Assembly (NCBI RefSeq): GCF_014647795.1
Contig: NZ_BMPW01000023.1
Coordinates: 1-64,000 of the forward strand
Length of the DNA: 64,000 bases
Origin: Actinoplanes campanulatus
Lineage (GTDB): Bacteria > Actinomycetota > Actinomycetes > Mycobacteriales > Micromonosporaceae
Direction of reading: 5' to 3'
The notes beneath the pieces were generated by a model, which did no database searches, was not told where the DNA came from, and saw only the letters and a list, made by a program, of their open reading frames with translations. A program made the position numbers and the translations under genes. Position 1 is the first letter of the stretch; the number at the start of each line of letters is the position of its first letter. Of this stretch, positions 42,895-51,838 are shown piece after piece.

Positions 42895-43291
42895 GCCGTG
42901 ATCGTGACCGAGTTACGGGCCCACTGCCATACCCCCAACGCAACATGTACAAGGTTCGGCCCTCGTTAACCTTACGTTTCCCAAATGTCACCCCTGGGTG
43001 ACTGAACAATTACTCTTCGCGTCCACGGATGGACGGCGGATGAACAAAACTTTAGGCTCGCCACGGCGGAAACCCGGCAAAGGATCATATGTCGCATCGA
43101 GGTGGTGGGTTCGGACCGTCGCTCCCGCCGAGGGCACGGCACGGCCCGCTGGCCGCTGGCGCGTCCAGAACGCGGGCCGCACCGTGCGACGTGCGTAAGC
43201 GGTTGCGCCCGAAAAAGCCCATCGAACCCGGCTGGCTCTCCGGGCTGTTTCGGGACCCGTGAGACAGCCCTCAGGGCCGGCTGTAGTTGAT
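42895..43291. promoter_or_regulatory. Intergenic region upstream of pit
   Basis: 397 bases with no supported gene. It holds the pit promoter (minus strand) and the terminator of the aminotransferase gene. A GTCACCC-ct-GGGTGAC inverted repeat at 42987-43002 lies in a comparatively A+T-rich segment and is a candidate operator. I could not identify its regulator. Confidence 0.4.
43208..43254 (-). terminator. Hairpin after aminotransferase gene
   Basis: Arms 43208-43220 and 43242-43254 pair over 13 bp with one mismatch; the loop contains a second small CCGG stem. It lies about 40 bases beyond the aminotransferase stop on the minus strand. Confidence 0.6.
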
Positions 43292-44587
43292 CTAGGCGAT
43301 CCGGGATTCGGCGTCGGCCGTGGCGATCGCGCCGGACAGGATGGCGAGCCCCTCCCGGGCCTCGTCCTCGGTGAGGGTGAGCGGCGGGCCGATCCGGAGC
43401 ACGTTGCCGTACAGGCCGCCCTTGCCGACCAGCAGCCCGCCCTCCCGGCAGAGGTCGAAGACCCGCAGCGTGACCGCCGGGTCCGGCTCGGTGGTGCCGG
43501 GCCGGACGAACTCCAGCCCGATCATCAGGCCCCGCCCGCGCACCTCGGCCAGGATCCCGTACGACAGCGCCCGCAGCCCACCGAGCAGGATCCCGCCGAC
43601 CCGCCGCGCGTTGCCCTGGAGGTCGTGATCGAGCACGTAGTCGAGCACCGCGTTGCCGGCGGCCGCACTGACCGGGTTGCCGCCGAACGTGGAGAAGCTG
43701 ACCGCCGGAACCGCGTTCATCACCTCGGCACGGCCGACCACGCCGCCGAGCGCGAACCCGTTGCCGATGCCCTTGGCGAAGGTGATCAGATCCGGGGTGA
43801 CGCCGTGCGCCTGGTAGCCCCAGAAGTGGTCGCCGGTCCGCCCCCAGCCGGTCTGCACCTCGTCGGCGATGAGCAGGATCCCGTGCTCGGCCAGCACCTT
43901 CCGGTACGCCCCGAGCAGCCCGTCCGGCCCGTGCACGAACCCGCCCACACCCTGGACCGGCTCGGCGATCAGGGCGGCCACGTCCCCGGCGGTGACCGTG
44001 GCGAGGACCTCCCGCAGGTCGTCGACGGCCGCGTCGAGCAGGTCGGCGTCGTTCAGCCCGGCCATCCGCCCGCGCAGCCGGTCGGCGGAGGCCAGCCAGT
44101 TCACCGACAGCGGGCTGAGCGAGCTGGACGACCAGCTGCGGTGCCCGGTGACCGCCATGGTCGCGAAGGTCCGGCCGTGATAGCTGTTCTTGATCGCCAG
44201 GATCTGGTTGGATCGCCGTACGTTCGTGGCCATGAGCAGCGCCGACTCGTTGGCCTCGGTGCCCGAGTTGGTGAAGAAGACCCGCGCGTCCGGGATGCCG
44301 GAGAGCCGGGCGATCTTCTCGGCCAGCTCGACCTGCTGCCGGATCAGGTAGAGCGTGGAGGTGTGCGCGACGCCGGTGCCGATCTGGGCACGGACCGCGT
44401 CGCTGATCTCGGCCACGTCGTACCCGATCATCGTGGTCAGCACCCCGCCGAAGAAGTCGAGGTAGGTGCGGCCGCCGGCGTCGGTGACCCGGCGCCCGCT
44501 CCCGGAGACGATCTCCAGCGCGTCGTCGCCGTAGTAGACGGGCATCCAACCGGGCATCACCGCCCGGTGACGGTCGAGCAGACTCAT
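43292..44587 (-). CDS. Class III PLP-dependent aminotransferase (beta-alanine type?)
   Basis: 431 residues. Fold type I, class III family: FFTNSGTEANESALL, YHGRTFATMAVTG, LIADEVQTGWGRTG and the PLP lysine in ITFAKGIGNGFALGG. Relatives transfer amino groups from omega-amino acids such as beta-alanine or GABA. With beta-ureidopropionase and dihydropyrimidinase across the divergent promoter, the best guess is beta-alanine (or beta-aminoisobutyrate) to malonate semialdehyde, the last step of reductive pyrimidine breakdown. ATG behind GGAGG. It follows the MocR gene by 27 bases on the same strand. Confidence 0.88.
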   Translation of the reverse strand: MSLLDRHRAVMPGWMPVYYGDDALEIVSGSGRRVTDAGGRTYLDFFGGVLTTMIGYDVAEISDAVRAQIGTGVAHTSTLYLIRQQVELAEKIARLSGIPDARVFFTNSGTEANESALLMATNVRRSNQILAIKNSYHGRTFATMAVTGHRSWSSSSLSPLSVNWLASADRLRGRMAGLNDADLLDAAVDDLREVLATVTAGDVAALIAEPVQGVGGFVHGPDGLLGAYRKVLAEHGILLIADEVQTGWGRTGDHFWGYQAHGVTPDLITFAKGIGNGFALGGVVGRAEVMNAVPAVSFSTFGGNPVSAAAGNAVLDYVLDHDLQGNARRVGGILLGGLRALSYGILAEVRGRGLMIGLEFVRPGTTEPDPAVTLRVFDLCREGGLLVGKGGLYGNVLRIGPPLTLTEDEAREGLAILSGAIATADAESRIA

Positions 44588-44614
44588 CGATGACCTCCGT
44601 TGTCGTGTGCTCCC

Positions 44615-46039
44615 CTAGCGCCATCCGGGTGGGTGCGCGAGGTCCCGCCGGCCGCTGCCGCGGGTGGTCTCGGAGGTGGCCGCCGCGAGCACGTCGGCCA
44701 GCTCGCCGTAGCCGTCGGCGACCAGCCCCGCGGTGATCCGCAGGTGGTCGCCGGGCAGCGGGGTGACGCAGAACGGGGCGCCGGGCGCGGCCGCGATCCC
44801 GTGGGCGGCCAGCGCGACCATGGCGTTCTGCTGGTCGGGGACCGGCAGCCAGAGGTTTATCCCGTCGGTCGCCTCGGTGGTCACCCCGCGCTCGGCCAGC
44901 GCGGCCGACAGCGCGGCCCGGCGGTACGCGTACGCCTCCCGCGCCGCCGCCACCTGTGCCGTGACGTCCGGGTCGGTGAGCAGGTCGAGCAGCACGCCCT
45001 GGAGCAGCCGGCTGGACCAGCCGGGCCCGAGCAGCCGCCGGTCGGCGACCGCGTCGAGCACGTGGGCGGGCCCGCCGACCGCCGCGAGCCGCAGGTCCGG
45101 CCCGTGGCTCTTGGAGAAGCTGGCCACGTGGACGGTCCGGTCGGGCAGGTAGCGGCCGAGGCTGACCGGCGGGGCGGTGGCGATGTCGCCGGCGTGGTCG
45201 TCCTCGACCACGAGCAGGTGCGGCGCCTCCAGCAGGACGTTGGCGAGCAGCGCGGCCCGGGACTCGTCCATGCTGGCGCCGGTCGGGTTGTGGGCCCGCG
45301 GCTGGAGGAAGAGGGCGACCGCCCGGTAGCCGCGGACGGCCCGCAGCAGCGCGTCCGGGACGATGCCGGAGGCGTCCATCGGCACCCCGACGACGGTGGC
45401 GCCGACCGCCTGGAGCAGGTCGAGCAGGGGCGGGAAGGCCGGGTTCTCGACGAGGACGTGGTCGCCGTACCGCAGCACCGCCCCGGTCACCCGGTCGAGC
45501 GCGTCCATGGCGCCGTCCACCACGGTGAGCCGCTCCGGCGGGTACGGCCACCGCTGCCGCAGCACCTCGTCCAGCCCGGGCAGCACCGGCGGGTCGAGGT
45601 AGCTCCCGGCCCACCGGCCGTCGCCGATGCGGCGCAGCGCGACGTCGAGCGACGGCAGCAGCAGCGGGTCGGGCACACCGGTGGACAGGTCCCGGGGCAG
45701 ACCGATCCGGGCCCCGCTGAGCTGGGCGTACCGCAGTCGTGCGCGGGGCGGCAGCGGCCCGGACACGAAGGTCCCGGAGCGGCCGCGGGTCTGGATCGCC
45801 CCGGCGAGGATGAGGTTGCGCCACGCCTCGCTGACCGTCGTCGGGCTGACGCCGAGCCCACCGGCCACCGTGCGGACGGTGGGCAGCCGGGCCCCGGCGG
45901 GCAGCCGGCCGGAGGTGATCAGACGGCTCACCGCCGCCGCGATGCCCCGGGCGCTTCTGTCCTGAACCGCCCCGGTGATCAGCGTCAGCAAATTATCGTC
46001 TCCGAAACATTCCGTAACGTACGGGCAATTGTCCGCCAT
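44615..46039 (-). CDS. MocR/GabR-type GntR regulator with aminotransferase domain
   Basis: 474 residues. An N-terminal winged HTH (about 20-85: SRLITSGRLPAGARLPTVRT, LGVSPTTVSEAWRNL) is followed by a class I aminotransferase-like domain (about 110-470) containing PRAHNPTGASMDE and a PLP-lysine candidate in SFSKSHGPDLRLAAVGG. MocR proteins sense PLP plus an amino acid and usually control a neighbouring aminotransferase; here the aminotransferase follows on the same strand and the catabolic operon is divergent. I choose the ATG giving MADNCPYV; an alternative 15 codons upstream is possible. Confidence 0.88.
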   Translation of the reverse strand: MADNCPYVTECFGDDNLLTLITGAVQDRSARGIAAAVSRLITSGRLPAGARLPTVRTVAGGLGVSPTTVSEAWRNLILAGAIQTRGRSGTFVSGPLPPRARLRYAQLSGARIGLPRDLSTGVPDPLLLPSLDVALRRIGDGRWAGSYLDPPVLPGLDEVLRQRWPYPPERLTVVDGAMDALDRVTGAVLRYGDHVLVENPAFPPLLDLLQAVGATVVGVPMDASGIVPDALLRAVRGYRAVALFLQPRAHNPTGASMDESRAALLANVLLEAPHLLVVEDDHAGDIATAPPVSLGRYLPDRTVHVASFSKSHGPDLRLAAVGGPAHVLDAVADRRLLGPGWSSRLLQGVLLDLLTDPDVTAQVAAAREAYAYRRAALSAALAERGVTTEATDGINLWLPVPDQQNAMVALAAHGIAAAPGAPFCVTPLPGDHLRITAGLVADGYGELADVLAAATSETTRGSGRRDLAHPPGWR

Positions 46040-46181
46040 GATGTGTGTCGTTAGTGTCCTACGGCATCCGACGCCGACAAGCAACCCCTGGCGCAGGACC
46101 CTTAACGAGGAGTAAACACACGATCACAGGCGCTTCGAGGCGCACTGCGCGTGCCAGAAGATCAAATAGAGAGGGGCCGCA

Positions 46182-47024
46182 ATGACGACCGGAGTCGTCC
46201 GCGCCGCCCTCGTCCAGACCACCTGGACGGGCGACAAGGAATCCATGATCAAAGCGCACGAGGACTACGCTCGTGACGCCGCCGCCCAGGGCGCGAAGGT
46301 GATCTGCTTCCAGGAGCTCTTCTACGGCCCCTACTTCTGCCAGGTCCAGGACGCCGCCTACTACGAGTACGCCGAATCCGTCCCGGGCCCGACGACCGAG
46401 CGTTTCCAGGCGCTCGCCGCCGAACTGGGAATGGTGATGATCCTGCCGATGTACGAGCAGGAGCAGCCCGGCGTCCTCTACAACACCGCGGCCGTGGTCG
46501 ACGCCGACGGCAAATACCTCGGTAAATACCGCAAGAACCACATCCCGCAGGTGAAGGGGTTCTGGGAGAAGTTCTACTTCCGTCCCGGAAACCTGGGTTA
46601 TCCGGTCTTCGACACCGCGGTCGGGAAGGTCGGCGTCTACATCTGTTACGACCGGCATTTCCCCGAGGGCTGGCGCGCGCTCGGCCTGAACGGCGCGCAG
46701 ATCGTGTTCAACCCGTCGGCCACCAGCCGCGGTCTCTCCTCCTACCTGTGGCAGCTGGAGCAGCCGGCCAGCGCCGTGGCGAACGAGTACTTCATCGGCG
46801 CCATCAACCGGGTGGGCGTCGAGGAACTGGGTGACAACGACTTCTACGGCCAGACGTACTTCGTCGACCCGGAGGGCAAGTTCGTCGGCGAGGTGGCGGA
46901 CACCCACCATCCCGAGCTGATCGTCCGTGACCTGGACCTGAGCCTGCTCGGCACGGTCCGGGACCGCTGGCAGTTCTTCCGCGACCGCCGCCCCGACTCC
47001 TACGACGGGCTGGTGGCGCCGTGA
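46182..47024 (+). CDS. Beta-ureidopropionase (nitrilase superfamily)
   Basis: 280 residues. The catalytic triad of the carbon-nitrogen hydrolases is present: E45 in FQELFYGPYF, K118 in YRKNHIP and C155 in VYICYDRHFPEG. The sequence around these sites resembles N-carbamoyl-beta-alanine amidohydrolases rather than nitrilases or omega-amidases. It would release beta-alanine, CO2 and ammonia from N-carbamoyl-beta-alanine in the cytoplasm. ATG behind GAGAGGGG. It is the first gene of a seven-gene operon; the stop overlaps the next start (GTGA). Confidence 0.92.
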   Translation: MTTGVVRAALVQTTWTGDKESMIKAHEDYARDAAAQGAKVICFQELFYGPYFCQVQDAAYYEYAESVPGPTTERFQALAAELGMVMILPMYEQEQPGVLYNTAAVVDADGKYLGKYRKNHIPQVKGFWEKFYFRPGNLGYPVFDTAVGKVGVYICYDRHFPEGWRALGLNGAQIVFNPSATSRGLSSYLWQLEQPASAVANEYFIGAINRVGVEELGDNDFYGQTYFVDPEGKFVGEVADTHHPELIVRDLDLSLLGTVRDRWQFFRDRRPDSYDGLVAP

Positions 47025-48421
47025 CCACGCTGATCAGGGGCGGAACGGTCGTCGGGCCCACCGGACCGGTGCGGGCCGACGTCCTCATCGACGGTGAGAC
47101 CATCGCGGCGATCTTCGCGCCCGGGCAGGCCCCGGACGGACCGGAGGTCATCGACGCCACCGGGAAGTACGTCATCCCGGGCGCCGTCGACGCCCACACG
47201 CACATGGAGCTGCCCTTCGGCGGCACCCACGCCAGCGACACGTTCGACACCGGCACCAGGGCCGCGGCGATCGGCGGGACGACCACGATCATCGACTTCG
47301 CGGTGCAGCGGACCGGCGAGGTCGTTCAGGACGGTCTCGCCGCCTGGCACGGCAAGGCCGACGGCAACTGCCACATCGACTACGCCTTCCACATGATCCT
47401 CGGCGGCGTGGACGACGAGTCGCTCAAGGCCATGGACCAGCTGGTGGCCGGCGAGGGCATCTCCAGCTTCAAGCTCTTCATGGCGTACCCCGGGGTGTTC
47501 TACTCCGACGACGGGCAGATCCTGCGCGCCATGCAGAAGGCCCGGGACAACGGCGCCATGATCATGATGCACGCGGAGAACGGGCCGGCCATCGACGTAC
47601 TGGTCAAGCAGGCCCTGGAACGCGGTGAGACGGACCCGATCCATCACGGTCTGACCCGCCCGCAGGAGCTGGAGGCGGAGGCCACCAGCCGGGCCATCTG
47701 GCTGGCGAGCGTGGCCGCGGACTGCCCGCTCTACATCGTGCACCTGTCCGCGACGAAGGCTCTCGAACAGGTCCGCAACGCCCGTGACCTGGGGAAGAAC
47801 GTCTTCGCCGAGACCTGCCCGCAATACCTCTACCTCACCCTGGAGGACCAGCTCGGCGCGCCCGGCTTCGAGGGCGCCAAGTGGGTCTGCTCGACGCCGC
47901 TGCGGTCCAAGCACGAGAACCACCGCGCCGACCTGTGGCAGGGCCTGCGCACCAACGACCTGTCGGTGGTGTCGACCGACCACTGCCCGTTCTGTTTCAA
48001 GGACCAGAAGGAGCTGGGCCTCGGCGACTTCTCGAAGATCCCGAACGGGATCGGCGGTGTCGAGCACCGGGTGGACCTGCTCTACCAGGGCGTCGTCGAC
48101 GGGAAGCTGTCGCTGGCCCGCTGGGTGGAGACGATCGCGACCACCCCGGCGCGGATGTTCGGCCTCTACCCGCGCAAGGGGATCATCGCCCCCGGCTCGG
48201 ACGCCGACATCGTCCTGTACGACCCGAACGGGCGTACCCGGATCAGCGCCGAGACGCACCACATGAACATGGACCACTCTGCGTGGGAGGGCTGGGAGAT
48301 CGATGGCCGCGTCGACACGGTCATCGCCCGCGGCGAGGTGATCGCCGCCGGTGGCGAGTACACCGGGCGGGCCGGCCGCGGCCACTACCTCAAGCGCGGC
48401 CTCAGCGACTACCTGCTCTAG
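47021..48421 (+). CDS. Dihydropyrimidinase / D-hydantoinase
   Basis: 466 residues, the family length. Binuclear metal ligands of cyclic amidohydrolases are visible: H59 and H61 in DAHTHMELPFGG, carboxylated K151 in SFKLFMAYPG, H184 in MMHAENG, H241 in VHLSATK and D320 in STDHCPF. It opens 5,6-dihydropyrimidine (or hydantoin) rings to N-carbamoyl amino acids, the substrate of the preceding gene's product. The GTG start overlaps the upstream TGA. Known dihydropyrimidinases and hydantoinases cannot be separated from sequence alone. Confidence 0.93.
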   Translation: MTTLIRGGTVVGPTGPVRADVLIDGETIAAIFAPGQAPDGPEVIDATGKYVIPGAVDAHTHMELPFGGTHASDTFDTGTRAAAIGGTTTIIDFAVQRTGEVVQDGLAAWHGKADGNCHIDYAFHMILGGVDDESLKAMDQLVAGEGISSFKLFMAYPGVFYSDDGQILRAMQKARDNGAMIMMHAENGPAIDVLVKQALERGETDPIHHGLTRPQELEAEATSRAIWLASVAADCPLYIVHLSATKALEQVRNARDLGKNVFAETCPQYLYLTLEDQLGAPGFEGAKWVCSTPLRSKHENHRADLWQGLRTNDLSVVSTDHCPFCFKDQKELGLGDFSKIPNGIGGVEHRVDLLYQGVVDGKLSLARWVETIATTPARMFGLYPRKGIIAPGSDADIVLYDPNGRTRISAETHHMNMDHSAWEGWEIDGRVDTVIARGEVIAAGGEYTGRAGRGHYLKRGLSDYLL

Positions 48422-48433
48422 AAGGGGGCGGGC

Positions 48434-49432
48434 ATGGACATCGGTGTCGTCCTACAGAACGACCCACCCGCGCTGGAGGTCGTCGAGTGGGCGAAGAGGG
48501 CGGAGGCGGCCGGCTTCAGTCACTTCTGGACCTTCGACTCGCACGTGCTCTGGCAGGAGCCGAACGTGGTCTACGCGGCCATCCTCGGCGCCACCGAGCG
48601 GATCGTGGTCGGGCCGATGGTCACCAACCCGGGCACCCGGGACTGGACGGTGACCGCCTCGACCTTCGCGACCCTCAACGAGATGTACGGCAACCGCACG
48701 ATCTGCGGCATCGGCCGGGGCGACTCCGCCCTGCGGGTGCTCGGCTTCGCCCCGCAGACCCTGGGTCAGCTGCGCGAGAGCGTGCTGGCGATCAAGGGCC
48801 TGGCCAACGGGGAGAAGGTCACGGTCCGCGGTCAGGAGCTCCAGCTGGCCTGGGCCGCGGACAGCCGCCTCGAGGTCTGGGTGGCGGCCTACGGCCCGAA
48901 GGCCCTCGCCCTCGCCGGGGAGGTGGGCGACGGCTACATCCTCCAGCTCGCCGACCCGGACATCGCCGAGTGGATGATCACGGCGGTGCGGAAGGCCGCG
49001 GTTCTCCACAAACGGGACCCGGACGCCATCAGGTTCTGTGTGGCGGCGCCCGCCTACGTCGGCGACGACCTGGCGCATCAGCGCGAGCAGACCCGCTGGT
49101 TCGGCGGGATGGTGGGCAACCACATCGCCGACATCGTGGGCCGCTACGGCGGCGACGGCCGGGCGGTGCCGCAGGCGCTGACCGACTACATCGCGGCCCG
49201 GCAGGACTACGACTACGCCGAGCACGGGCGGGCCGGCAACACCCACACCACGTTCGTGCCGGACGAGATCGTGGACCGGTTCTGCGTCCTCGGGCCGGTG
49301 GAGAACCACGTGAAGCGGTTGCAGGAGCTCAAACAGCTGGGCGTCGACCAGTTCGCCGTCTATCTCCAGCACGACGCCAAAGATCAAACCCTTGCGGCGT
49401 ACGGCGAGCACGTCATCCCGGCGTTCTCGTGA
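48434..49432 (+). CDS. LLM-class F420-dependent oxidoreductase (TIGR03842-like)
   Basis: 332 residues, luciferase-like barrel. GVVLQNDPPALEVVEWAKRA, HFWTFDSHVLWQEP, GIGRGDSALRVLGF and VDQFAVYLQHDAK match the CPS_4043/TIGR03842 group of F420-type enzymes that often accompany dihydropyrimidinase genes. Its reaction in the locus is not known; it could reduce the pyrimidine ring or oxidise a side product. ATG behind AAGGGGGCGG, 12 bases after the hydantoinase stop; its stop overlaps the next GTG (GTGA), fixing it in the operon. Confidence 0.88.
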   Translation: MDIGVVLQNDPPALEVVEWAKRAEAAGFSHFWTFDSHVLWQEPNVVYAAILGATERIVVGPMVTNPGTRDWTVTASTFATLNEMYGNRTICGIGRGDSALRVLGFAPQTLGQLRESVLAIKGLANGEKVTVRGQELQLAWAADSRLEVWVAAYGPKALALAGEVGDGYILQLADPDIAEWMITAVRKAAVLHKRDPDAIRFCVAAPAYVGDDLAHQREQTRWFGGMVGNHIADIVGRYGGDGRAVPQALTDYIAARQDYDYAEHGRAGNTHTTFVPDEIVDRFCVLGPVENHVKRLQELKQLGVDQFAVYLQHDAKDQTLAAYGEHVIPAFS

Positions 49433-50271
49433 GGCGGGTCCTCTCGGTGATCGCCGGGCTGGCCGTGGCCGCGCTGCTCTGGGAGGGCTACAAGGCGGCC
49501 GGTGATCCCGAGGGGACGGTGCTGTTCGGCGTACGGGTCCTGCCCCGCGCCGACGACCTCTCGATGCCGCATCTGTGGACCATCGGGCAGCGGCTGGCCG
49601 ATCCGGAGATGACCGGCGGCCGGCCGGTGTGGCTCGTGGTGCTGCAGGCCTGCCTGTTCACGCTCGGCATCACCGCGGCCGGTTTCGCCGCCGGCACGGT
49701 GATCGGGCTGGTCCTGGCGGCGGCCATGCAACGGTTCCGGATCGTGGAGCGGGGGCTGCTGCCGTACGTCGTCCTCTCCCAGACCGTGCCGCTCGTGGCG
49801 CTCGCGCCGCTGATCGCCGGCTGGGGCGGCACCCTCATGCCGTCCTGGGCGACCGTCTCGGTGATCGCCGCCTACCTGGCGTTCTTCCCGGTCGCGGTGG
49901 GCATGCTGCGCGGGCTCCAGTCGCCGTCGGCCGGCGGGGTGGAGCTGATGCGCAGTTACGCCGCGGGATGGTGGCGCACGCTGGTGAAGTTGCGCTTCCC
50001 GGCGGCGCTGCCCTACCTCTTCCCGGCGTTGCGGCTGGCCGGCGCGGCCGCGGTGGTCGGCGCGGTGGTCGGTGAGATCTCCACCGGCACCCGGGGCGGC
50101 ATCGGCCGCCTGATCATCGAGTACTCGCGGGAGGCCACCTCGGATCCCGCCAAGGTCTACACGGCCATGCTCGGCGCGGCCCTGCTGGGCCTGCTCGTCG
50201 CGGGCGCCGTGAGCCTCCTGGAACTGCCGCTGATGCGGCACCGGCGCCACGTGGAGGTGGTGACACTGTGA
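49429..50271 (+). CDS. ABC transporter permease 1 (SsuC/ThiX type)
   Basis: 280 residues with about six membrane helices. The binding-protein-dependent permease signature is seen near the EAA loop (ELMRSYAAGWWRTLVKLRFPAALPYLFP). Compared with the second permease it has a longer N-terminal part between helix 1 and helix 2 (about 20-65). The GTG start overlaps the LLM gene stop and its own stop overlaps the ATPase GTG. With the second permease it probably forms a heterodimeric channel. Confidence 0.9.
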   Translation: MRRVLSVIAGLAVAALLWEGYKAAGDPEGTVLFGVRVLPRADDLSMPHLWTIGQRLADPEMTGGRPVWLVVLQACLFTLGITAAGFAAGTVIGLVLAAAMQRFRIVERGLLPYVVLSQTVPLVALAPLIAGWGGTLMPSWATVSVIAAYLAFFPVAVGMLRGLQSPSAGGVELMRSYAAGWWRTLVKLRFPAALPYLFPALRLAGAAAVVGAVVGEISTGTRGGIGRLIIEYSREATSDPAKVYTAMLGAALLGLLVAGAVSLLELPLMRHRRHVEVVTL

Positions 50272-51077
50272 GCGAGCTGGCGAGCCCGGCCCCGGACATC
50301 GTGCCGGCGCCCGAGCGCGCGGCCTCGGTGATCGTCGACGACGTCACGAAGGTCTTCAACCAGGGCCGCTCCGACGAGGTCCTGGCCCTTTCCGGCGTGA
50401 GCCTGACCGTGGGCGGCGGCGAGTTCGTGTCGCTGATCGGGCCGTCCGGCTGCGGCAAGAGCACCCTGCTGCGGCTGATCGCCGACCTGATCGAGCCGAC
50501 CACCGGCACGGTCACCGTCGCCGGGCGCCCGGCCGGTCAGGCCCGCCGCGACCAGGAGTACGGCATCGCCTTCCAGCAGGCCGGCCTCTTCGAGTGGCGA
50601 ACCGTCCGCCGCAATGTCGAACTGCCGCTGGAGCTGCGCGGGGTGTCCAAGGCCGAACGCCGGGCCAGGGCCGAGGAGATGCTGGAGCTGGTCGGCCTGG
50701 CCGACTTCGCCGGGCACTATCCCGGTCAGCTCTCCGGCGGCATGCAGCAGCGGGTGGCGATCGCCCGCGCCCTCGCGGTCCAGCCGCCGCTGCTGCTGAT
50801 GGACGAGCCGTTCGGCGCGCTCGACGAGATGACCCGGGAACGGTTGCAGTCGGAGCTGCTCGGCATCTGCGCCAAGACCGGGACCAGCACGGTCTTCGTC
50901 ACCCATTCGATCTCCGAGGCGGTGTTCCTCTCCGGACGGGTGGTCGTCATGTCCGCCCGGCCGGGACGGATCACCGCGTCGATCGAGGTGGAGCTGCCGT
51001 CGCGGGACGAGGCCGGACGGCAGGCCCCGGCCTACTTCGAGAAGATCACCGAGGTACGGCAGGCGCTGCGCTCATGA
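50268..51077 (+). CDS. ABC transporter ATPase (SsuB/TauB type)
   Basis: 269 residues. Walker A GPSGCGKST, Q-loop FQQAGLFEW, signature LSGGMQQRVAIARAL, Walker B LLLMDEPFGALDE and switch histidine in VFVTHSISEAVFLS are intact. It would power uptake by the two flanking permeases. Start GTG within GTGA shared with permease 1; the stop overlaps permease 2 (ATGA). A roughly 20-residue N-terminal extension precedes the core. Confidence 0.94.
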   Translation: MSELASPAPDIVPAPERAASVIVDDVTKVFNQGRSDEVLALSGVSLTVGGGEFVSLIGPSGCGKSTLLRLIADLIEPTTGTVTVAGRPAGQARRDQEYGIAFQQAGLFEWRTVRRNVELPLELRGVSKAERRARAEEMLELVGLADFAGHYPGQLSGGMQQRVAIARALAVQPPLLLMDEPFGALDEMTRERLQSELLGICAKTGTSTVFVTHSISEAVFLSGRVVVMSARPGRITASIEVELPSRDEAGRQAPAYFEKITEVRQALRS

Positions 51078-51829
51078 GACGGATTCTGCCGCCGGTGGTC
51101 GTCGGTGTCCTGGCCCTGCTCCTCTGGGAGCTGTTCGTGACGCTGGGCCGGGTCGCGCCGTTCATCCTGCCCGCGCCGTCGGCGATCGGGGCGCAGATCG
51201 TCGAGCAGCGGCGCAACATCGTGGAGGCGGCCCTGGCCAGTGGCGCGAACGCGCTGGTCGGCCTGATCGGCGGCACCCTGGTCGCGGTGCTGGCCGCGCT
51301 CGCCGCCAGCCGGTTCCTGGTCCTCGGCGAGGTGTCGATCCCGTTCGCCGCGGTCCTCAACGCGCTGCCGATCATCGCCCTCGCCCCGATCCTCAACAAC
51401 ATGTTCGAGTCGACCAGCAGCGTCCCGCGCCGCCTGGTCACCGGCATCGTGGTGTTCTTCCCGGTCTTCCTGAACCTGCTGCGCGGGCTGCGCGAGGTGG
51501 ATCCGGTCCACCAGGAGCTGATGCGCACGTACGCGGCGTCCGGCTGGACCTTCGCCCGCAAGGTCCGGCTGCCCGGCGCGCTCCCCCACCTCTTCACCGG
51601 CCTGCGGCAGGCGTCGTCGCTGGCCGTGATCGCCGCGGTCGTCGCCGAGTACTTCGGCGGGCTGCAGGACGGGCTCGGGGCGCGGATCACCTCCGCCGCC
51701 GCGTTCACCGCCTACCCCCGTGCCTGGGCCTTCGTGGCCGGCGCCTGCCTCCTCGGACTCACCTTCTACCTGGCCACGCTCCTGCTGGAGCGCCTGGCCA
51801 TGCCCTGGAAACGACGTTTCACAAGTTAG
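51074..51829 (+). CDS. ABC transporter permease 2
   Basis: 251 residues, about six helices, EAA-type loop HQELMRTYAASGWTFARKVRLPGALPHLF. Start ATG overlaps the ATPase stop. Two distinct permeases flanking one ATPase indicate a heterodimeric membrane part, as in the pyrimidine-precursor (ThiXYZ-like, RutG-independent) importers of the NMT1 group. Confidence 0.9.
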   Translation: MRRILPPVVVGVLALLLWELFVTLGRVAPFILPAPSAIGAQIVEQRRNIVEAALASGANALVGLIGGTLVAVLAALAASRFLVLGEVSIPFAAVLNALPIIALAPILNNMFESTSSVPRRLVTGIVVFFPVFLNLLRGLREVDPVHQELMRTYAASGWTFARKVRLPGALPHLFTGLRQASSLAVIAAVVAEYFGGLQDGLGARITSAAAFTAYPRAWAFVAGACLLGLTFYLATLLLERLAMPWKRRFTS

Positions 51830-51838
51830 GGGTACGCG

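Noticed and set aside
46012-46024. CCGTA-acg-TACGG palindrome as MocR operator
   Set aside because: It lies inside the first codons of the MocR gene and may be chance; not strong enough to list as a site.
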